64,000 bases of DNA from Hymenopellis radicata. Its lineage: Eukaryota > Basidiomycota > Agaricomycetes > Agaricales > Physalacriaceae. The position numbers and the translations under genes were made by a program. Of this stretch, positions 55,179 through 64,000 are shown piece after piece (the stretch's first letter is position 1; each line of letters opens with the position of its first letter). Where the stretch lies: contig JADNRX010000070.1 of the NCBI GenBank assembly GCA_015501595.1, forward strand, positions 122,344 through 186,343, in the 5' to 3' direction. A model generated the notes under the pieces. That model saw nothing but the letters and a program-made list of their open reading frames with translations. It searched no databases and had not been told where the DNA came from.

Positions 55179-56444
55179 GCGTCACTCTTGTCCTCAAACA
55201 CCTAATGTCGGCATCATGTATGTGGCCTTCGCCGGGTTGAAGTGCTGCTGCAGCTGCCGTAAGAGATCCACGGTCTGTCTAACTTGTGAGCTGGAGGAAA
55301 TGCGAACTAGGAATGTGGATTGGACGGCGCGGCGGAAAGACTTAGTCCTAAGCCATTCCGTGTCGCGGTCCCAAACGTTAGGCCTGACCAGTGCCTCCGG
55401 CGCTGCCTTCAAAAGCAGTTAGTGGTGCCAGAGCGCGCCGAGCATGCGACGGCCATCTTGTTGGAATCTACGTATGTGTTACTGACGAGTCAGAGAGGAG
55501 AATATTAAGACAGGTGATGTAGACGCACGGAGCTATATCTCTAGCGATATCCACAAAGAACTTGCCAACACTCGTGGCGCCGAAAATTTTCGACCAGACA
55601 TGGGGTGTTGGTCCTTACGATGGTGTCCGGCGAGCTCATCACGAGCGGATGATAACGGAGCAGTTGGCTATGAAGGGTCTTCAGCAGGTGCGTACTTGAG
55701 GTAGAGATAAACGTACGACGACCCGCTCTTCCTCTTCTCTGTGCCACGGGTGCTTTCGAACGATCTGTTGCTGCCAGTCGTCTTGGGCTTACGCGGCGGG
55801 CGATTTTCGGGTTGTTTTCGTCCTTCTCGTGGTCCAGAGGGGAAGAGAAAAAACGCACAGGTGGTGCAAGAGGCATTTCAGGGTATGAGGCGTCGCGATG
55901 AGGAAGATGGTGGTGGTTAGAAGGAGAGTAGACGACTTTGATCGCAGCGCGATGGTTCTGATCGGTCATCTGATCACGAACGGAACGAGCTCAACGACGC
56001 TCGGACGGCGACGACGGGCTCGGAGTGGTAATGCGAGCATCGGAATATCATGCTGTATAGCTATATTATATGCTGCAATAATTTTTTTATAAATAATACT
56101 GCACGCAATCAGGGGATTAAGCTTACATAGATAGTATACCATCACAGTCGCCAGCTTCCAGCACCGCGACGGAGGCGAATTGAGACTTCGCATATAGACG
56201 GTTGTATTACTATAAGAATTTAGAGCATTTAATTTTTTGGTCAAATTTTTGGCCTATCTGAAGATGAAACTCACTTTGTTCGTGCCAACGTATTGTATTG
56301 CCTACTATACAGTAACTTGGTCGGCTTGCATTTGTTAGCGAACATTAAATCACAGTACATACTACTGCCGCTTTGGTTCACAGGTCTCTTGGAGCACTCA
56401 CTCATCGTCAATGGTGTTTTTAACGTCGACCAGATGTCCGGCCC
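55179..56444. other. No identified gene; coding-like patches on minus
   Basis: The minus frame 55194-55412 contains FRRAVQSTFLVRISSSSQVR and LLRQLQQHFNPAKATYMM, which looks like real protein but was not identified. The minus frame 55541-55969 is Arg/His/Pro-rich and uncertain. AT-rich sequence follows at 56040-56300. Confidence 0.35.
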
Positions 56445-56484
56445 GACGACTCCGAACAGTGATCAAGCACTGTTCGGAGTCGTC
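56445..56484. repeat. Perfect 17-bp inverted repeat (hairpin), 6-base loop
   Basis: GACGACTCCGAACAGTG (56445-56461), loop ATCAAG, CACTGTTCGGAGTCGTC (56468-56484). All 17 pairs are Watson-Crick. It is too perfect and isolated for chance in this context. Confidence 0.9.
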
Positions 56485-57284
56485 ATCCTTACCCTCTTAC
56501 CACCACCATCCCTTGTCCCGTCACTGCCTTCCTCCCTCATCTCTCCGTCTCTTGTCTGCTGGCTCGTCAGTCAGCTGCATAAGCCACTGCCCTGTCAAGG
56601 CAAGCCGCATAACCTTTACCGGCATCGTCGTCGACTTGGGCAGCCGGTGCCACGCAACGTTACAATCTGGACTGACTCTACGAGAGCAAGACCTAGGAGG
56701 GTGAATGCTGTCCCATCTGCGGACGGGCAGCATTGCACGGTGCGTGCTCATTTTTGCTCATTGTCTTGGTGTTGAACAACGACGGTAGTCCCACGAGATT
56801 CTATGCTCCCACGACTACCCCAGCATGGGCCTACATAAAGCCAGGCTGACCGTTGGGCCATGGTGTTGGCACAAGATCGTCTGCAACAGCCTCAGTCATG
56901 TTCGCCACCATTTTCACAAGGTATGTGACGACGACTCTTGTCGTGCTTGAACCGTTTTATCCTTTTGGCCAGAAATCCATACAAGTCAGCCAGTAGTCGG
57001 TACCACGTAGGCCTGAAATGCGCCCCCAAGCTGCCAACCGCCACGTACGCTTTACGTGTATGTTGGGTTTTGTTTTCATCAGTGCGCAGGGTTCCTCATC
57101 CCACGTCTCCTTTGAGTCCTTTCACCATGACAGCGTTTTCTGGACTGTCCTGACTTTCTGACTCTCGACTACACGGAAGGCCACCTCCACAGCGCACACA
57201 ATGACGGCGACGTCCATAGGCACGAGGCGGACTGCTCGGGACCAGCCGTTCCACGACGCCATACTCTAGGACGACGACTGCCCA
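56485..57284. other. No recognisable gene
   Basis: Plus frames to about 56775 are Pro/Ser/Arg-rich. Nothing was recognised. Confidence 0.45.
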
Positions 57285-57590
57285 TTGGACGAGACGACGC
57301 TGATGACGCCTGCTCACAATACCCCGACTTATTACCTCCCTTCAGAATTCAATAATTGGGCCTCGGACGATATCCCCGACAGGAATTCCAACGACGGTGC
57401 AATGGGCAAGAGGAGGCGACAAACAGCGACGGAACCACGCACTGCGGTTGACGGCGATAGCGAGGATGAGGATACCTACAATGAGGCCGGGCACGCTTAC
57501 GAGACCGAGCACGTTTCAGACGACGCCGACAAGCACGACTTTGACGAGCATGACCGCAAGGACGAGAACGACCACGACGGAACAGGATGA
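57285..57590 (+). other. Asp/Glu/His-rich open frame, low complexity
   Basis: A 101-codon frame whose second half is almost only Asp, Glu, His, Lys and Asn, over a CGACGA/CACGAC-rich stretch that continues to 57780 in other frames. It may be the tail of an acidic protein but is more likely compositional. Confidence 0.25.
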
Positions 57591-58723
57591 CCGTAACAAG
57601 CCACGACCATTACGACAGATGAGCACGAGCACGATGTAACAAGGCGACCGCAATAATTTATGACCGACAGCCGACCCATGAACAACGAGGACAGCAAAAC
57701 CCAAGGACGATGTTAACAAAACTCAAGGACGAGGACTACGCTCTACGAGAATGAGGACCTCGACATACAGAAGGCGACTGCAATGCTTGTTGCATATGTA
57801 CTGCTGCTTGTTACTCCGCTATCTTGCTATGTCCAATACCTGTAGTCTATTTTTCGTCTTGATTGTATTGAGTTTTGAATAAGGAATACTTTTCATTACC
57901 AGTGCATATTGAAATGAATGTAAGTGAACCTGTGACTGTAAGAGTAAGGTCCGGGATTATGAGAGCTGCTTTCAGGAATGTATCGGACAACTCATGGGGA
58001 TGGTGAGATAACTTGAGGGGATGGTGAGATGACTTGGGGGTGGTGGTGAGGTAACTTGAGAGGATCGGTCCCGCCGAACCTTCTCCAAAGTTAACTTGGC
58101 AGGATTTGCAACTTGGCTGCCTCAAGGCAGCTGGGGGTCCCAGAGTTGACCTATAGCACCTCAACACCAGTAACTAGTTTCCTGATGTTGTATGGCCCAG
58201 AAACCACCGGAGGGATGCGATCCAAAACTGCGTCACTGACAAAGTACGCGTTCGATGGAAACTCCGACCCTGCATTCCTTCTCCTAGTCAATGGAATTAT
58301 ATGGGCATGCAGGTTGTTGCGCATACTCAGCTGTAGCTGCGCCGACACGGTGTGTCACCTCTTGATGTGGAGAGTCTATTACGAGTCATGAGGAACAGTC
58401 TTCGAGCGTGAGTGAAGCCAGCGTAACTTACCATCGGATTCTGCAATGAATATCGTATTATTTGCGTTGTCGACTTCATAGAATAATCGCTGATGACGTA
58501 TGCTCCTTGGGTCACAGACCTGACTGGTCATGATTGAGGGATGTAGTTTTTGGATGTTATCCGGACTCGCTTTTTATATAGGAAACAAACAGGCACGCCT
58601 TACAGCGGTCTGCTCCCACGTAGGCCGTCAACCTCGGCACATGGTGGAATGTCTGGTAGAATGTCCGTACTAAGAAATATATTCTGTTCGACACCATCGA
58701 GCGCGTACAACGATATATTGATT
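57591..58723. other. No recognisable gene; short tandem repeat
   Basis: Contains the minisatellite 57996-58062 and a small perfect hairpin GCTGCC-TCAA-GGCAGC near 58118. Nothing else was seen. Confidence 0.45.
57996..58062. repeat. Minisatellite GGGGATGGTGAGATAACTTGA, about 3 units
   Basis: Units GGGGATGGTGAGATAACTTGA, GGGGATGGTGAGATGACTTG and GGGGTGGTGGTGAGGTAACTTGA follow each other head to tail. The AACTTGA end recalls the repeat at 54393-54600. Confidence 0.75.
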
Positions 58724-60410
58724 CTAAAGTTTCAGCTTAGCTGACCAGGATGTAGATGTAGCTATTGCAGGAGATGTTTCGGACACAGATGCATCCATGA
58801 AACGCGTACCCAAGTCTCGAACACCCTCCGCAAGGTTCACAATGAGCGCAAGCAGAGACCGGATGGGTCGACTGTGCCAACTCAGAAGCCCTTCCTGAAT
58901 AATGATCCGATCGACGAACAACACGATGAGGATAAGAAATAGGGTGCCTAATTGTTTCCAGACGCGTCTGAACCCCTCTAGTATTCGCTGTTGGAATGCA
59001 ATATGAGTAAAAGCAGTTTCGAGGATGTATATACTCACGGAAATAAAATTCCAGAGGTGAGAGTCTGTCTTTGCGACCCATAATTTAACTGTGGTCTCTG
59101 TTCCCAGTTCACGATCAGCTGTAGCAATGTATCGTCGATTTCCTAGCCGTGTGTACGCCTATACATAGAAATCATTAGTTGTGATTGCTACCTCTGGAGC
59201 ATTAAACGACTCACTACGATCGAGACAATGCAGTTGACTGAATTGAATATAGTATTAGAAGAAAGTGACGGCGAAGGAGAGAGCTGCATACCTGGAGAGT
59301 GTTCTAGTTTTTGAACAACGTGATGACTTCGTAAATTCACGATGACTGGTTGGCCGACATTGCTACCAACCAAGAGGTCGAAGTCGTCGTGAATGAAGGC
59401 AACGTCTAGAAAAACGTTTGTGTTTTCGCCCAGATTATCTTGAAGACTGATGGTCTCCTTGTATTTGCGTCTTGATGGAGATAGCGTATATATATCTAAA
59501 CCGTCTTTCAGATTCCACGCTGCAAGAGACGTGCAATCATGGGAGACATCAGACATGCCGCTAGTAAATGTATATAGTAAGACGCAGAAGAAAAACATAT
59601 AAGAGATGCGCACATTCGATTTCCTGGAGCTATATCCCAGCATTTTATACCGCGTATATTGCTGAAATCATAACAGCTAGAAAGGAGTTGAGCGCCGATT
59701 AACGGTAGAATATAAAATGCACTTTATGCCATAGTCTCTATCCGCCACAATGATTTGATTTCGGCGACCAGAAATGTGCATGCCTACAGGACATGGAGCT
59801 GGTGGTTGAAACCCTAAGGCTGTGTAGGGCAGCTCAGGTCGATCCAGCTCGGAGACGATATCCCAAGCCACTATGAAACGGTCAGACTCTACAGGCCAGC
59901 GCAGAGGATGGCATACGCACACTTTGTGACGGGTCGGAGAACAGTCGCAGAAGATCCGTGGGCGACAAAGAGATGTCGGCTTCGTGAACCCCAGGTCATT
60001 TTGAGGATACTACCTTCGAGGACGCCAAACTCAGATATATCAGCCGATGGGAAGAACCGAGCAAGCATGCTTCTAAGCTAAAGAACTTGTTAGACGATAC
60101 CATAAGAAGGCGCGCATGAAATGCTTACACCACCCCGAGTCGGTCGCTGATACTGCCAGAGGTGACCGTTGCTGTAGCCTACGTAGAGGTCGTCTGTGGT
60201 GTCCCCCCAGGTTAAGGCAACCGGGGATGCATCCACAATATCGTAATAGCGAATGACTTTTGAACGAGATACACTGTAAATGCAGACACGACCTTTGCCG
60301 CACGATGCCAAGAATTGTCCGCAGGGGGAGAACGCTAGACAGCTAACAGAGTCCTGGTGAAGTCCCATAAAGGTCTTTTCGAGAGAGTACTTCCATGGCT
60401 TGCGATTCAT
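58724..60410 (-). CDS. WD40-repeat protein with C-terminal hydrophobic segment
   Basis: ATG at 60410 begins MNRKPWKYSLEKTFMGLHQD. The first WD unit reads SVSCLAFSPCGQFLASCGKG RVCIYSV, followed by ASPVALTWGDTTDDLYVGYS. Further minus-strand exons read LARFFPSADISEFGVLEGSI, LKMTWGSRSRHLFVAHGSS, RFIVAWDIVSELDRPELPYT, LGFQPPAPCPVGMHISGRRN, QLLSSCYDFSNIRGIKCWDI, VFLDVAFIHDDFDLLVGSNV and YIATADRELGTETTVKLWVA. The C-terminal part (QLGTLFLILIVLFVDRIIIQ, RSLLALIVNLAEGVRDLGTR) holds one strong hydrophobic segment before the stop at 58724. This suggests a propeller anchored in a membrane. Introns of about 50 bases occur near 60070-60125 and 58988-59040. A frame change is suspected near 59690. Partners are unknown. 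Confidence 0.6.
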
Positions 60411-60808
60411 TGTTGGGTAGGATAAGAGTCGCTTGAAGGTGCCTCCAGAGCCCAGTACTTGTTCAAGTCATGCGTGCACACCCATGCACATAACACCTCA
60501 TGTTTGCCTCATGTGCTTAGATGTCTAGGGGCGTAAAGATCTCGGTCTTAATTGACTCTGACCTGAGTTCACTTGTGAATGGGTAAACATCGAAACGTAC
60601 CAAGATAAAATGAAGTGGGAAAAGCTCCGCCTCATGTTGAGAACGATTCGCATCCCCGGAAGGGAGCACAAAGTAAGCTTCAGCAAAAGGAAGGTGAGAG
60701 CCAAGATGTTATATGAGTCCGGACTCCGAGACTCCGAGGCCTCGCAGACGTCGCTCGACTTACATACTAAAGCCCCACTCTCTGGACACAAGGTCAAGCC
60801 GCCCCACC
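60411..60808. promoter_or_regulatory. Divergent intergenic region
   Basis: Separates two genes transcribed away from each other, so both promoters should lie here. No clear TATA word was picked. GGACTCCGAGACTCCGAGGC at 60720-60739 is a short direct repeat. Confidence 0.35.
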
Positions 60809-62718
60809 ATGAGCAATTCGGGAGCCACTCGCCCTCCAGGTCAGCGTGGTGTTTACGGCAACGAAGCTCGACGCCCGACATCGCAAGGTCAAAGGCAGCC
60901 GCGACGCCACACGAGCAGCGCAGGCATGGGATTTCATGCAACAGACGGCAATAATGAAAACGACATGGAGGTAAGTACATATTTCTTAGAAATTTGAACG
61001 ACGAACTCACCAATAATAGACTAGCGAAAGTGAAGACGCCGACGAACGCTCGGGGGCAACTCCAGAGGTATGTTGTCTTAGTATCGACGTCGATTCTGAA
61101 GTTGATAATGTATATCCAGACAAATGCCTCAGGAAATCCTTCTGTACGTTTGATCATCGATCAGGTCCCAAAAGGCGAGGCGCATTGACCTGTTATGCAG
61201 ACTTTTGCTCGTGCCCGACGGATAGTGACCTCGTTGTTTGGAACCACTAGCGGAAGTGGGCCGCAAAGTACACCATTGAATGTGCGTATATTCACAAGGT
61301 TTGATCCTACATGATTTGACAAGAGTGTAGCAGGATGAGCAGGGGCACAAGATATGCCAGGAGCTATGCCAGGAGCCGGAGGCACGGTAAGCCTCATTCC
61401 TATTCTGAAATGTCAGTACTCATAGTAACCAGAGCGCGCCTCATTTTGGTGAACAGCGAGAGCGTCATCAACAGCAGAGTGGGCCGCAGCCGCAACCACC
61501 GGTGAGAAAGAATTCTTCGAGTTGAAGACCGGATTTACGTTAATCAATGACTGATAGCCACCGGATCATTGGGCATGGCTCATGATGGGTACGATCAACA
61601 ATATCCTGGCTCTCGCCACCACCACCCGCGATCAGGTAGCGCACCTGGAAGCTACGCTGAATACTCCCGGCACTGATGGACGCACTCCGACCCAACCTCC
61701 TGGCCCTAGACTGGCTCAACCTCCGAAACCAAGGGGTCCAATTCACAACAAGGAGCAGGTGGTCCTCCGAACAGTCCTCGTTTCCCAGTGGCTAGGCGGT
61801 CATGTAGAAAATGCCCCGCCCCAACCCGATGCATCCATGTTGGCGGCTTATGAGCACCAACGCCGCGTACACCCTCGGGGAGCACTTCCGGCTGTCAACG
61901 TTCCTGGGAACGCCATTCTTTTCTCCTCCAGCAACAAGTTCTGGAATCGGGCTATGGCAAAGTATTTCATCGAAAACATTCTCGTCGACGCCTTTAATTC
62001 GGAGGTACCCAAACCAGGCGGACCCCGCAATTTCCGAGCGTCTGACCAACGCAAATATTTCCAGACGTTGGTCAAGCGCATCTGCGACAGCGTCCAGTAC
62101 ATATTTCAGGTGAAAGAGGAGGCGCTGATTGCGGGTCGAGCGGCTGAGAGGAATGAAAACAGCCGAAAGGAAATGAGTCGAAGTCGGGTGAGCTTTTCAT
62201 TTTGCCCTTGGACCTTCGCCTACTAATGGTTTACCTAGCTTCTCAATCTGCGGGTGGCTAAGGCGCAGAATACACCTTGGCTTCAACACACCGTGCCAGC
62301 GCTGCGAATGCTGAATGATGACGGCATGTCTAGCGAAGAGGAGGACCTCGCTGAGCCAACCCAACGCAATATCCATGCGCATCCGTGGCGCTCTGAAGCG
62401 GCTACAACACTGATCCGCGCTATTGACGATGCTAGGCGAGACGATAGGATCTTCAGTGGAGATCGTAAACGCAGGCCAAACGCCAGATTGTGGAAACCCG
62501 AGCGATCCCAATCCAGCAGGGCTATTGTGATACCCTTTCACGCAACCCCCTTACTTCCTGACAATTTCTACAATTGGGAGGTGCTCAGGCAGAGACCGGA
62601 TTTCGTCAGCAGGAACTTGGATCCTAGGGATGTTTATCACCCAACGCAGGCCCGTCCGGAGTTGTTAACTTTCGTACGCCCTACCTTGGAGCAGGAAGAA
62701 CCCCCTACGGCAGAGTAG
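60809..62718 (+). CDS. Repeat-associated Agaricomycete hypothetical protein
   Basis: ATG at 60809 begins MSNSGATRPPGQRGVYGNEA. Exons 60809-60970, 61020-61067 and 61120-61143 (TNASGNPS) are followed by one encoding TFARARRIVTSLFGTTSG. One or two uncertain small exons follow (RERHQQQSGPQPQPP), then a long exon from about 61558 to 62187 and a last exon 62240-62718. The long exon reads DHWAWLMMGTINNILALATT, DQVAHLEATLNTPGTDGRTP and QPPGPRLAQPPKPRGP. The last reads WLQHTVPALRMLNDDGMSSE and SRAIVIPFHATPLLPDNFYN. A disordered Pro/Arg-rich start, a coiled-coil-like middle and GMSSEEE match a family I recall as present in many copies in mushroom genomes, often near transposons. The function is unknown. 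The frame at about 61330-61560 is not fully resolved. Confidence 0.6.
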
Positions 62719-63497
62719 GAAGGTTAGGGTACACTTACCTAGGGAATGAATGTAACGTACTCATAATCCGAGCACACGTCTGACACGCATTGTATTATAT
62801 TTAAGCCATCGGAAATTACCATCTAGTCGGCAACGTTCAAGGGTGAGATTTAGCTGAATGTTCATGTCGTCCGGGTTGAGGTTCAGCAGGACAGTCGCGA
62901 CCCATTCTTCTCACTGGCGGGTGGCACTGTGTCGTCCTTTTCCTCCCTGGCGCTCTTCGGTGTTGCCATTGGGCGTCTTCTTCTTCCTGCTGTGGAGGGG
63001 CGAGTGCTCATCTTCATAGGCGGGAGAATTGTTTGGCAAAGACGTGCATAGTCGTGTCTGTCAATGAGTTGTCAGTGGGGGAGGGTCGAATGAGGGGCGG
63101 CGTCCACGTACCAGGTCGTTACAGTACGCGAGACGAGTTCGTAGATAGATGTAAGTAGTAAGTAACATATCTAATCTCGCGAGGTGGTAGTACTACGCCT
63201 AAGGGAACGTACTAGTGTGCACGCCGATAATCATCAAGACCTGATAAAGTTTTAGTCAATGATGAAGGTAGCAAGTGAGAGGACGCGACATACCGGTTGT
63301 TAAGGTTCAAGGCAGTGTTGAAGAGGATCTTGGTTCAAGGGACGGCCTTCGTTGTTGTCAGAGTCGAGGCTGATGAAGGGTTAGTAGTGGACTCGGACAT
63401 GAAATACAAGTAAGAACAACATACTGAAGAATGAAGAGATGAAGACTCAGAAGAGTGTCGTTGACGAAGATGTTCGTCAACCGGTGAACTTGGTCGT

Positions 63498-63700
63498 CGT
63501 CAGCGTTGAAACTGATGATAGGTTAGTCAATATTCAAGCCGAGGAACGTGACGATGTCTTAACGTACATCGCAGAGAGGATAGCCATCGGAGATGGTCAA
63601 TGTTGAGGCTGAAGCAAGGTCAGTCAATGTTCAAGTCGAGTAAGGTGATGATAGTAACTTACAGTACATCCAAGAGAGGATGGTCATTGGAGATAGGTGA
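63498..63700 (-). repeat. Tandem duplication, about 100 bp, two diverged units
   Basis: Unit 1 (from 63498) has GTCAGCGTTGAAACTGATGA, GGTTAGTCAATATTCAAGCC, GTACATCGCAGAGAGGATAG and CATCGGAGATGG. Unit 2 (from 63597) has GTCAATGTTGAGGCTGAAGC, GGTCAGTCAATGTTCAAGTC, GTACATCCAAGAGAGGATGG and CATTGGAGATAGG. A partial third unit (GTCAGAGTCGAGGCTGATGA) starts near 63357. Confidence 0.7.
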
Positions 63701-63889
63701 GGTCGATGTCTGCGCGAGCAAGTCAGCATCAACGATGATGAAGAATGCAACTTACCTCAACAAGGTGTCGGAGCAGACGAGCGATAGCGTCAAAAGTCGA
63801 TGCTGACAGTGAAAGTAGTTAGTATGCCATACCCGTTGGAAAAGGTGTAGACCTACTCAATAGGAAGAAGCATGGCGACCCGTACCTAG

Positions 63890-64000
63890 AGACGCGTCGG
63901 AAAGGATAAGTCCGAAGGTATTGATGTCTTAATCGAACTAGAGACAAGTCGTCAACATCGGTCAAGGTCGGTTCAATAAAAAAATCAACATACCTTCAAG
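63890..64000 (-). repeat. Dispersed repeat related to 42105-42232
   Basis: Shares GAGACGCG, TCCGAAGGTATTGATGTCTT, AAGTCGTCAACATCG and TCAACATACCTTCAAG with the 42.1 kb block. It probably continues beyond the window. Confidence 0.7.

Larger units (their letters stand above)
62719..64000 (-). other. Intron-signal-dense, repeat-derived region
   Basis: Plus-strand ACGTACC, ACATACC and CTTACC words (minus-strand donors) occur near 63110, 63290, 63755, 63885 and 63993, between blocks of 50-100 bases. A short minus frame near 62880-63020 is Arg/Pro/Ser-rich. The region resembles 41.5-43.3 kb in style, and at 63890-64000 in sequence. No protein family was recognised. Confidence 0.4.

Noticed and set aside
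48093..60410. A functional gene cluster of the minus-strand membrane, LRR, Ser/Thr-rich and WD40 genes
   Set aside because: Shared strand is the only link. No common family, biosynthetic enzyme or regulatory motif was found, and broken aspartokinase DNA lies among them.
1..64000. CRISPR array, rRNA operon or bacterial operon
   Set aside because: No regularly spaced identical repeats with unique spacers, no rRNA words, and intron-rich fungal genes throughout.

Overview
The window reads as nuclear DNA of a mushroom-forming basidiomycete (Agaricomycetes). The evidence is short introns of about 50 bases with GTRNGT donors in nearly every gene, Tnp2-type transposase remnants, TET/JBP-like oxygenase gene copies, and several protein families known mainly from mushroom genomes. 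No rRNA, organellar or bacterial sequence was recognised. The main theme is decay: most recognisable host genes are fragments or carry one-base frameshifts.

Left part (1-9.4 kb): low-complexity DNA and a possible tRNA-derived SINE, then a convergent pair of gene pieces. These are the 3' end of MCM4 (+) and a VPS11 copy lacking its N terminus (-). A SAP-like gene with an internally repeated exon-intron unit and a fragment of an uncharacterised family follow. 9.4-15.9 kb has no long gene but holds dispersed and spaced repeats that preserve minus-strand splice-like signals.

16-34 kb: one apparently intact 400-residue gene whose frame depends on a GC-AG intron, a broken conserved basidiomycete gene, a RAV1 fragment, a decayed Tnp2-type transposase, an O-methyltransferase relic and a MOV10/SDE3-type helicase relic.

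34-47 kb: a TET/JBP-like gene, a long N-terminal part of a BEACH-family gene with one of its own exon segments copied beside it, an intron-signal-rich region, and a second truncated TET/JBP copy.

47-64 kb: a PHD-like remnant and several minus-strand genes of unknown role (membrane proteins, an LRR-like protein, a Ser/Thr-rich repetitive protein, a WD40 protein with a C-terminal hydrophobic segment). There is also an aspartokinase fragment, a repeat-associated plus-strand gene, and a repeat-rich end related to the 42 kb region.

No operon-like logic is expected or seen. The window looks like a transposon-rich accessory or gene-graveyard region with a few possibly live genes (15993-17364, 53949-54392, 60809-62718, and perhaps the minus-strand genes of 48-60 kb). 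Exon limits were read by eye from splice motifs and protein continuity, so they are approximate where noted.
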